From: Chrysochromulina parva
Taxonomy: Eukaryota > Haptophyta > Prymnesiales > Chrysochromulinaceae
NCBI GenBank assembly: GCA_002887195.1
Contig: PJAB01001530.1
Span: 1-13,867, forward strand
Direction of reading: 5' to 3'
DNA length: 13,867 nucleotides
Part shown: positions 1-5,715 of the stretch, piece by piece
How the letters are laid out: the number at the start of each line of letters is the position of its first letter
How positions within the stretch are numbered: the first letter of the stretch is position 1
Translations under genes and position numbers: made by a program
Notes under the pieces: generated by a model
The model's database searches: none
What the model saw: only the letters and a program-made list of their open reading frames with translations
What the model was told of the DNA's origin: nothing

Positions 1-19
1 AATGTAACAGGGCATTTAA

Positions 20-115
20 GATACATTTGAGATACATCAGGATACATGAGGGATACATGTATCCTTCAGGATACACGCAGGATACATCACAATACATCAG
101 GATACGTATCCTGAT
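20..115. repeat. Phased GATACATCAG-like decamer repeat with palindromes
   Basis: The core GATAC begins at 20, 31, 41, 52, 70, 81 and 101, with a one-base variant (AATAC) at 91. Spacings are therefore 10-11 bp except for one 18-bp step. Two copies meet inverted partners to make perfect palindromes: 51-64 (GGATACATGTATCC) and 96-115 (ATCAGGATACGTATCCTGAT). All this is read directly from the sequence. A one-turn period puts every copy on the same face of the helix, which could suit a cooperative protein-binding site, but a degenerating minisatellite is equally possible. It lies about 400 bp beyond the stop codon of the cystathionine beta-lyase gene, and any gene further left is outside the window. 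Confidence 0.85.
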
Positions 116-150
116 AACAAACCCCCCCAAACTCGATAACAAACCCCCCC
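113..150. repeat. 16-bp direct repeat GATAACAAACCCCCCC
   Basis: Two identical copies of GATAACAAACCCCCCC sit at 113-128 and 135-150, separated by a 6-base spacer (129-134). The first copy starts inside the right arm of the 20-bp palindrome at 96-115. The C7 runs are G7 on the other strand. Function is unknown; the pair looks like part of the same repeat cluster as the GATAC decamers to its left. Confidence 0.85.
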
Positions 151-513
151 TGACCCCGCTCGGATCGACTCGGCGCGCGAATCCGTGTACCTAACTACCT
201 ATTTTCGCCTTCTGGCTTTCGCGTGCGTATGGTATGCCTACGAGCTACGTCCAACGTCGGGCGGGGCGGCCCGCTATGGATGCGAGCGGGCCTGGTCCCG
301 CCGGACCGATTTTGCATGTAAATTAACGAATAATAATAAGATCCGTGTCACGCGTGATATATGGGAGGAGAAAACATCTAACATGAAGAAAACTGGAGTA
401 GTATACCGTCCTGTCCGAGTCAGACACCGCTGAAAGAGACCTCGGACGCCGAAACAGTACTCTCTGCAGGTCAGTGACGATCGTGTTCAGCACCCTTGTG
501 TCTAGGGTTCGAC
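151..513. other. Intergenic, 3' flank of cystathionine beta-lyase gene
   Basis: No supported gene. The part near 514 should be the 3' UTR of the leftward lyase gene. The short open frames here on both strands lack recognisable domains; the longest rightward one, from 185, would have to begin with GTG. I see no tRNA T-arm, rRNA or terminator-like element. Base composition is more AT-rich around 305-400 than in the neighbouring coding DNA. Confidence 0.6.
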
Positions 514-1761
514 CTACCTTCGGTGCGGTGTCCCCGCAGGCACAGCGAGACCGACGTCGCTGCACGCTTTGGCCATCGCTTGCTCAAGATCTTCGATGAG
601 ATCCTTCTCGTCTTCGATGCCGGCGGAAAGGCGAACCAGGTCGTCAGGCAGCCCGCGCGCCTGTCGAACTTCCCTCGGAATCGATGCATGAGACATGAAG
701 CACGGCAGCGAGACGAGCGATGAGGTGGAGCCAAAGGAGACGGTCACTTTGAAGAGCTTGAGGTGCTCTGACAGGGCACGCGAAAGATCGACGTTGCCCG
801 TCTCGAAGGAGAGGAGCGAGCCGCCACCTGCCGCCTGCCGGGCGTGCAGCGCGTAGTTAGGGTGCGACGTGAGGCCTGCGTAGTGCACTCGCTTCACAGC
901 GGGATGTTTCTCGAGCCATAGGGCCATCGCCAGACAATTGGCCTGCTGCCTCTCCATGCGCAGCGACATCGTCTTGAGGCCGCGCAGGCATAGCCAGCAG
1001 TCGAAGGGCGAGAGGCCAGCACCCTCTGCGTTCTGGAGGAAGTAGACCTTCTTGGCGAGCTCCTCACTCGCGACGGAGAGAATGCCCGCAGTCACGTCGG
1101 AGTGGCCGGAGATGAACTTGGTGGCGGAGGTCATCGATATATCGCAACCGAGCGCGAGCGGCTGCTGGAAGATGGGCGCCATGATCGAGTTGTCGACCAT
1201 CGAAATCGCGCCGGCGCTGCGCGCCATCGTCGCGATCGCTGCAATATCGACAATCTGCATGCGAGGGTTGGTTGGGCTCTCCATCCACACAAGTTTCGTA
1301 TGCGGCGTGATCGCGCGGCGCACGGCCTCGCGGTCACACATATCGACATTACTCACGGCCACGCCCGAGGCAGGAGCCACGTTGGCGAGCAGTCGCGACG
1401 TGCCGCCGTAGATGTCGTCGCCTGTGACGATGTGGCCGCCAGCAGGCACGAGGCGCATGGCGACGGCGAGCGCGGCCATGCCAGAGGTGAAGGCAAATGA
1501 CCGGTGGGCGCCCTCGAGGTCGGCCATTTGAGTCTCAAGCTGCTGACGAGTCGGATTGCCGCTGCGCGTGTAGTCGAACTCGCCACCCTCCATCACGCCT
1601 GGAAGCTCAAAGGTCGCCGTCTGGTAGAGCACTGGCGAAGATGCATTATACGGATCGCCCTTGCCCTTGCCCTTGGGGTGGCACAGTCGGGTCGCGAGGC
1701 CGTAATTTGACTTGGAGGCCGTACTGAGTCCGCGGACAACTCCTGTGCGCCGCAGGAGCAT
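514..1761 (-). CDS. CBL: Cystathionine beta-lyase (plant type, PLP-dependent)
   Basis: This enzyme cleaves L-cystathionine to homocysteine, pyruvate and ammonia, the penultimate step of methionine synthesis. The 415-residue product carries the Cys/Met-metabolism PLP fold: the cofactor-phosphate motif YTRSGNP at 64-70, the TSGMAAL loop, ESPTNP, and the Schiff-base lysine K215 in SATKFISGHSD. The stretches PFDCWLCLRG and FMSHASIP, followed by SAGIED near the C-terminus, match the plant chloroplast enzyme as I remember it more closely than bacterial MetC. The first ATG is at 1761; the frame extends to 1794 only with a GTG. The N-terminus, MLLRRTGVVRGLSTASKS, is basic, has no acidic residues and looks more like a mitochondrial than a plastid presequence. 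No intron interrupts it. It is divergent from the CPBP protease gene 127 bp away. Cystathionine gamma-lyase/synthase relatives are the main alternative. Confidence 0.93.
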   Translation of the reverse strand: MLLRRTGVVRGLSTASKSNYGLATRLCHPKGKGKGDPYNASSPVLYQTATFELPGVMEGGEFDYTRSGNPTRQQLETQMADLEGAHRSFAFTSGMAALAVAMRLVPAGGHIVTGDDIYGGTSRLLANVAPASGVAVSNVDMCDREAVRRAITPHTKLVWMESPTNPRMQIVDIAAIATMARSAGAISMVDNSIMAPIFQQPLALGCDISMTSATKFISGHSDVTAGILSVASEELAKKVYFLQNAEGAGLSPFDCWLCLRGLKTMSLRMERQQANCLAMALWLEKHPAVKRVHYAGLTSHPNYALHARQAAGGGSLLSFETGNVDLSRALSEHLKLFKVTVSFGSTSSLVSLPCFMSHASIPREVRQARGLPDDLVRLSAGIEDEKDLIEDLEQAMAKACSDVGLAVPAGTPHRR

Positions 1762-1888
1762 TTTGCGACCCCTTTCGTCGGAGAGCACGTGCACCTTCGG
1801 AGAACATAATAAGGATAGAAGCCGGATCGAGATTCAACAACATGAACATAACGGATGGGGTTCTCTCGCAAGACTGACGTGACATGTT
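1762..1888. promoter_or_regulatory. Short divergent intergenic region, probable bidirectional promoter
   Basis: This 127-bp gap separates two head-to-head genes, so both promoters must lie here or overlap the coding regions. It holds a palindromic GCACGTGC (G-box/E-box core) at 1785-1792 and a TGACGTGACA stretch near 1876. On the protease side there is an upstream ATG at 1842 opening a 12-codon frame that stops at 1877, and another ATG at 1855 in a different frame. I see no clear TATA box. The promoter role is inferred from gene arrangement. Confidence 0.5.
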
Positions 1889-3763
1889 ATGCATCTCATC
1901 AAGGGGGGCAATCTCGGCATGCGCGCGCTCTCGTACGGCGGCGACGTCGGCCTGCGCGCATGGCCGCCACTTGTAAAAACGCCGCAGCTTCGACGCGTCG
2001 GATGGCCAAGTGCCCAGCAGGAGAGTGAGGACACATTCGATATGCTTGATGCATTGCTTGGCAAAGATGTCGATATTCCACCAGCAGCCCCTCGTCGCTA
2101 TCCACCTTCGCCTCCTTCCAAACCGCTTCGGCCACCCGTCGAAGCGAAACGCGAAGAAATGCGGGCAGCGCTGCAAGAATTCATCGGCGCTGGCAAAGCT
2201 GCTTCCAGCGAGAAGGTGAAAAATGGTGGGCTCGATCTTGTGCAACTGCCGCCAGCAGCGCCCGAAACCGGGTTTGACTGGGCAACGGGCTTGACTGGGC
2301 AAGCAGAAACAGCCTATCGAGTCGGGGACCCCTATCCGAGCGCCGCCGTCATTCGGGCACAAGGGCCATTGAGCGGCGACTTGCCGCCGCCGCCCTCGCT
2401 GCCGCCGCCCTCGCCTCCGCCGCCCTCGCCGCCGCCGCCGCTCGTGGCACAGCAAACGTCGACAGCAGCACTGCCTGCACCTACACCGGCGCCAGCGACG
2501 AGGCCCGTTGTCACGCCGCCGATCGTGCCTGAGCCTGTCCCCACGTCGCCACCTGCGCCGTCTTTCGCCACCGCTCCGTCGCCGCCGCCGTATCCTCGAC
2601 CGGAGGAGGTGAAGGTGAGCGAGGTGGCCGACATCTTCGACATATTCCCCTCCTTGTTGGACGGAACCGACCCCACTGTGCCCGCTGAGGACATGGATGA
2701 GTCGCCTGCCTTCGGAGCGGCCTCGCCGCAGCCGCCACTCGGGGCGCTCTCTGCGATGCCAACTCGACCGCCACCGAGCAGCTCAGAAGCTCTCCCCGTG
2801 CCTACTCTGATGCACTCGCCTGTACTGCAGCTCGTGCTGTGCGCGGCTGGCTACCTCGCCCACGTGTGCATCCTCTCTCGGCGCAGCATCGTCGTGGGCA
2901 AGCTCGCGTTGGGCTGGGATACACTTGCGGGATGCGCCGTGCTGCTCGCGGCGATGACTCGACGTGTGCGTCTGCACAAGCCTCCAGTGCCGCCCTGGCT
3001 CATCGGGCGTGCGGCCGAGGACGCGACGGCGTGCGCCAACTTTGCAAGTGAGCCCCGCGGCGAGCGTATCAAGCTGCTCAGCACGGTCGCGCTGCTGCTG
3101 TGCGCACCGTTTCTCTTCTCCTTCGCGGCGCCGCTCGTCGAGGCATTGGTCTCGCTTCTCGTGCTCCTGGGGCTGCCCCTCACGCGCGCGCGCACTCTCT
3201 CGGTGCGACTACTCCTTGAGCAGACGATTCTCAACCTGGGCCTCTTCCAGCTCGTGCGCATGCGCCACCCGGGCTTCTTCTCCCATAAGTGGGTACGGTG
3301 GCGGTGGCAAGCGCCCTGGATCGCGGAGGTCCTTGGCGGTTACGCGGCCTCCGTCGCCCTCTTCAATCTCATTGAGCCACTCAACCAGGCGCTGCTTCCG
3401 GGGCTGGCGTACAAGCCTGAGGGTCTCGTCGCGCAGCTCGCGAACCCGACAGACCGATCCGCCGCCTCTCTACTGCTTGCCGCGATTGCGCCGTGCCTGG
3501 GCGCCCCCATCTTTGAAGAGTTGCAGTCGCGCGCCTTCATCCTACAGGCGCTCACCGCAGCGATGCCCATCGGCGGCGCGCTCCTCGTCTCGGGCATCCT
3601 CTTCGGGGCGCAGCACTTGCAGATCGGGCTGCTGCTGCCACTCTCGGTCACCGGATTCTTTTGGGGCGTGCTCTACGTGAACTCGCGTAACCTGCTCGTA
3701 CCGGTATTCATCCACGCTCTCTGGAACGGCCGCATCTTCCTCGGCTCGTACCTGGGCCTGTGA
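1889..3763 (+). CDS. CPBP-family (CAAX-type) intramembrane metalloprotease with proline-rich N-terminal half
   Basis: The 624-residue protein has a C-terminal CPBP (Rce1/ABI) domain with all three signature motifs: EELQSR (E543, E544, R548), FGAQH (F572, H576) and HALWN (H609, N613). These residues form the metal and catalytic site in the family. At least eight hydrophobic segments run from about residue 308 to the end. The motif neighbourhood, including NSRNLL before HALWNG, resembles plant plastid CAAX-protease homologues as I recall them. Residues 1-307 are soluble and rich in Pro, Ala and Ser, with extensin-like SPPPP blocks at 165-185. The start at 1889 is the first in-frame ATG after a TGA at 1880; Met11 (1919) is an alternative. 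No clear signal peptide is visible, so location (plastid, ER or other) is unresolved. Substrate is unknown; plant relatives need not process prenylated proteins. Confidence 0.85.
   Translation: MHLIKGGNLGMRALSYGGDVGLRAWPPLVKTPQLRRVGWPSAQQESEDTFDMLDALLGKDVDIPPAAPRRYPPSPPSKPLRPPVEAKREEMRAALQEFIGAGKAASSEKVKNGGLDLVQLPPAAPETGFDWATGLTGQAETAYRVGDPYPSAAVIRAQGPLSGDLPPPPSLPPPSPPPPSPPPPLVAQQTSTAALPAPTPAPATRPVVTPPIVPEPVPTSPPAPSFATAPSPPPYPRPEEVKVSEVADIFDIFPSLLDGTDPTVPAEDMDESPAFGAASPQPPLGALSAMPTRPPPSSSEALPVPTLMHSPVLQLVLCAAGYLAHVCILSRRSIVVGKLALGWDTLAGCAVLLAAMTRRVRLHKPPVPPWLIGRAAEDATACANFASEPRGERIKLLSTVALLLCAPFLFSFAAPLVEALVSLLVLLGLPLTRARTLSVRLLLEQTILNLGLFQLVRMRHPGFFSHKWVRWRWQAPWIAEVLGGYAASVALFNLIEPLNQALLPGLAYKPEGLVAQLANPTDRSAASLLLAAIAPCLGAPIFEELQSRAFILQALTAAMPIGGALLVSGILFGAQHLQIGLLLPLSVTGFFWGVLYVNSRNLLVPVFIHALWNGRIFLGSYLGL
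2384..2440 (+). repeat. Proline-rich SPPPP-type repeat inside the CPBP protease gene
   Basis: CCG/CCT/CCC codons interrupted by TCG serines encode P4-S-L-P3-S-P4-S-P4 at residues 166-184. The array is in frame and resembles hydroxyproline-rich glycoprotein modules of algal and plant walls. Trinucleotide slippage is a likely origin. The opposite strand gives a glycine-rich open frame that is only its shadow. Confidence 0.85.
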
Positions 3764-4209
3764 GAGCGACCGGGTTCCGGTTGTTAGGTCGAGGGCACGC
3801 TGCCGAACACTGCGGAAGGGAGGGGATGCTACCAGTGGCCATGCGGTTCGAGCTTCGGTTGCACAAGCATCAGCACAAGCACACCAATTGGCCGCGTCCG
3901 CGACGCCGAGCACCGCATCACGCACGCGGAATCGCACAGCTCCCATGTGATGAATGTTTAGGACCGCGCGACCGCCGCTTTTCGCACACCGACCGGGCCG
4001 CGAGGGGGTGTGAGGCCGCTGTCGGCACCCAGCCGGTCCCGGCGTGTTCGCGAATCGCGACGTCGGGTCGACGCTCCACAGCAGTCGAGAGGAGGGTCAC
4101 GTGTCCGCCGTCGGTTGTATCTCGTTACCGTCGCGCACCGCGGGACCGCCAGACCTTCGCACCCTCCGTCGGCGGCGGACGGCTCGGCACAGGGGACCTC
4201 GCCCCCCGG

Positions 4210-4234
4210 GCGCCCGGGTAACGTAACCGGGCGC
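4210..4234. repeat. Perfect inverted repeat (8-bp stem, 9-nt loop)
   Basis: Left arm GCGCCCGG (4210-4217) and right arm CCGGGCGC (4227-4234) are exact reverse complements around the loop GTAACGTAA. The loop is itself nearly palindromic (TTACGTTAC on the other strand). Transcribed in either direction this would form a very stable hairpin. Role unknown: RNA 3'-end structure or protein site. Confidence 0.75.
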
Positions 4235-4261
4235 GCCCGCCGGCGCGGCGGAGTTACGTAC

Positions 4262-4269
4262 GGTATATA
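4262..4269. promoter_or_regulatory. TATA-like box
   Basis: GTATATAG stands out in a GC-rich intergenic stretch, flanked on the left by TTACGTAC (4252-4259). It could serve an unannotated transcript in this gap. No downstream gene is evident, so the call is weak. Confidence 0.25.
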
Positions 4270-4401
4270 GACCCGCCGCGCAGCGGGGATCAAAACTTGT
4301 GTATCGACGACGAAAAATCGTATGAAGTAATTTTGGCTCTTCTGCAAACCGTGTTACGTAAACGTGGCTCTGCCAGGCTGGCCCGTCGACCCTAGGTGAC
4401 C

Positions 4402-4932
4402 CTAGTGTAACCTCAAGCTATCTTTCGGTGCACTTACCAGCGGAAGAGGGCGCACAGCAAATGCTTCCTCGTCCTCTTCGTCGAAGTCCGCAGGCCGCTT
4501 GACAGATGCTGCCGGCGGTTTGCTGCGCGGCTCGTTGCATGCGCTGCACCGCGCAGCGCCTTCCACGTTGGCGAGCGTGCACGCTGGGCAGAACCAACAT
4601 CGAGGTGTCTGCACTGCTGTCCGTGCTGTCGAGCACGCCCCGCACACGTTGCCGGAGGCGTTCTCAAACGTGCACGCGGTGCAGCTCCAGCTGCTCATGG
4701 CAGGCGCCTGGGCCTTGGGAGCGGCGCGCTGTAGGGGCTTGCGCGTGGTGGCTGCTGCAGCCTTCGCCTCTCGCTTGGGCAAACCGCCGGACTTGAGCAT
4801 GGCGATGGCCGCCTGACGCAGCTCGTCGTTGGCGCGGCCGCCCTTTAGAACCGCAAGGCAGCGGCGCTGGACATGGTTGAGCTGCGAAGAGTCGAGAAGC
4901 TCATAAGCGGAGAAGTCTAAAGTCTCGTCCAT
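4402..4932 (-). CDS. Small protein with two NZF/RanBP2-type zinc fingers
   Basis: The 176-residue reading has two C4 fingers of the W-x-C-x2-C...C-x2-C kind. Finger 1 uses C84, C87, C97 and C100 after W82; finger 2 uses C115, C118, C129 and C132 after W113. Finger 1 carries the Thr-Phe pair (T88-F89) just after the second Cys, the known ubiquitin-binding signature of NZF fingers such as Npl4's; finger 2 has Thr-Leu. RNA-binding ZRANB2-type fingers look different. Residues 1-55 are probably helical and unrecognised; 144-158 combine a basic KRP with an acidic DEEDEE tract. The only ATG is at 4932; the frame is open to 5136 but without an ATG. A strong splice donor (CTG|GTAAGT) lies at codon 165, so the last 11 codons may be intron and the true C-terminus may lie further left. 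Role in ubiquitin signalling is inferred. Confidence 0.7.
   Translation of the reverse strand: MDETLDFSAYELLDSSQLNHVQRRCLAVLKGGRANDELRQAAIAMLKSGGLPKREAKAAAATTRKPLQRAAPKAQAPAMSSWSCTACTFENASGNVCGACSTARTAVQTPRCWFCPACTLANVEGAARCSACNEPRSKPPAASVKRPADFDEEDEEAFAVRPLPLVSAPKDSLRLH
4432..4438 (-). other. Candidate 5' splice site of the zinc-finger gene
   Basis: On the minus strand the sequence reads CTG|GTAAGT, with the exon ending at 4438 in phase 0 after Leu165. This is a consensus GT donor. Possible acceptors are GGCAG ending near 4372 (intron about 66 nt) and TTTGCAG ending at 4342 (about 96 nt); both keep an open frame. Neither extended C-terminus matches a domain I know, so splicing is plausible but unproved. 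Confidence 0.4.
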
Positions 4933-5201
4933 GCTGCTCGCCCAGCGCAGACGGGAAGAGTTGATTTCTTTCCCGCTTTGTGATGAGTTCACGAGTCGAG
5001 CAGGAACATTGATGGAAATTCGTTTTGCCACCGAACACCAGGCCTCACCGAATCGCCTGCGACGGCGGTCGAGTTTTTGTGACGCCCACGACGACGCCTT
5101 TTCGACGCCGAAAAAGCGCCCCGCACACGTGCCCAACGAGCTCTGTCCTTGACGTTCGCGGTAAGCTCCCGCTCGCCGTCGCTAGCAATTTGGCATTGTA
5201 A
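4933..5201. promoter_or_regulatory. Divergent intergenic region between zinc-finger gene and RPC9
   Basis: The 269-bp gap between two outward-facing starts is presumably a shared promoter region. It contains a CACGTG at 5126-5131 and a T-rich GTTTTTG/CCTTTT stretch around 5072-5102. The segment 4933-5136 stays open in the zinc-finger frame but has no ATG. I see no TATA box close to either start. Confidence 0.4.
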
Positions 5202-5669
5202 ATGCGCGTCATCGCAGCAACTGAGACCGTGCTCTCAAATTTTGAGGTGAAGAGGCTGCTCGAGCGGCAGCAGCAGGAGCAATTGCGCGAGGAAGAGGCA
5301 CTGCCGCTTCCGGGAGCGCGCCGAGGCGAGGCGGCTGGCTCGACGGCGTGGCAATCGCGGCAGCAGGCGGCCCTGATTTCGGAGCAGGTGCTCACGTATC
5401 TTGGCGGCACCTGCTGCGCTGCGGAGACAGAGAAGCGCCTCGCCGCCTTTCTGACAGCGGTTGCGCCCTTCAAGCTCATGCAGGGCGAGATCCTTTCACT
5501 CATCAACATCCAGCCACGCTCGAGGGCCGTTATATCCACGCTCGTCGAGGAGTATGAGGAGCGCTTGACGGAGGAGCAGACATTCCAATTACTACAGCTT
5601 TGCCAGCAGCTCACGCAGGACGAGAGCGTCATTTCTGAGGAGCCCAGCGGTCGTACGAGTAGGAACTAG
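5202..5669 (+). CDS. RPC9: DNA-directed RNA polymerase III subunit RPC9 (RPB4/CRCP family)
   Basis: RPC9 (C17, CRCP) pairs with RPC8 to form the Pol III stalk, which helps initiation on tRNA and 5S genes in the nucleus. The 155-residue product shows the family's landmarks: SNFEV at 12-16, a central AFLTAVAPFKL segment leading into IQPRS, and a C-terminal EERLTEEQ block at 119-126, which I recall as nearly identical in human and yeast members. Its length fits the family (about 120-170). Residues 23-50 form a Glu/Gln/Ala-rich insertion. The ATG at 5202 puts SNFEV at the expected distance from the N-terminus. It is followed by ORC3 on the same strand after 46 bp. The RPB4 subunit of Pol II is the alternative, but the EERLTEEQ block favours RPC9. 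Confidence 0.9.
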   Translation: MRVIAATETVLSNFEVKRLLERQQQEQLREEEALPLPGARRGEAAGSTAWQSRQQAALISEQVLTYLGGTCCAAETEKRLAAFLTAVAPFKLMQGEILSLINIQPRSRAVISTLVEEYEERLTEEQTFQLLQLCQQLTQDESVISEEPSGRTSRN

Positions 5670-5715
5670 AGTTACACCGTCCATTGACCAGAAAGAAAAC
5701 TACGCCCTTTCGAGG

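Larger units (their letters stand above)
3764..4401. other. Intergenic region between two convergent genes; no confident gene
   Basis: The left part is the 3' flank of the protease gene. The right part is the 3' side of the zinc-finger gene and may contain its intron and last exon. From about 3960 to 4290 it is very GC-rich. Visible elements are a CACGTG at 4098-4103, a perfect hairpin at 4210-4234, TTACGTAA-like motifs at about 4219, 4252 and 4353, and a TATATA at 4264-4269. Open frames here on both strands are arginine- and proline-rich, lack domains and mostly lack ATG starts. I see no tRNA, 5S or recognisable snRNA. Confidence 0.5.

Noticed and set aside
1646..2455. Long leftward open frame (about 269 codons) across the CBL start and the protease N-terminus
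   Set aside because: It is antisense to two well-supported genes, arginine-rich, without a domain; GC-rich DNA yields many such frames.
2332..2694. Leftward glycine-rich frame resembling a glycine-rich protein
   Set aside because: It is the reverse complement of the CCG/CCT proline codons in the protease gene.
2964..3680. Rightward 238-codon frame inside the CPBP protease gene
   Set aside because: It is a shifted frame of the membrane domain, made of Ser/Arg-rich low complexity; the protease motifs are in the other frame.
3846..3862. GGTTCGAGC resembling a tRNA T-loop (B box)
   Set aside because: The flanking bases do not pair into a T stem, and no anticodon arm or acceptor stem can be drawn around it.
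4325..4345. AATTTTGG resembling an Sm site of a spliceosomal snRNA
   Set aside because: The upstream sequence shows none of the conserved U1, U2, U4 or U5 segments and no flanking 3' stem-loop is convincing.
3958..4347. Leftward 129-codon frame to the left of the zinc-finger gene
   Set aside because: No ATG start and arginine/proline-rich. It could be a last exon of the zinc-finger gene but nothing independent supports it as a gene.
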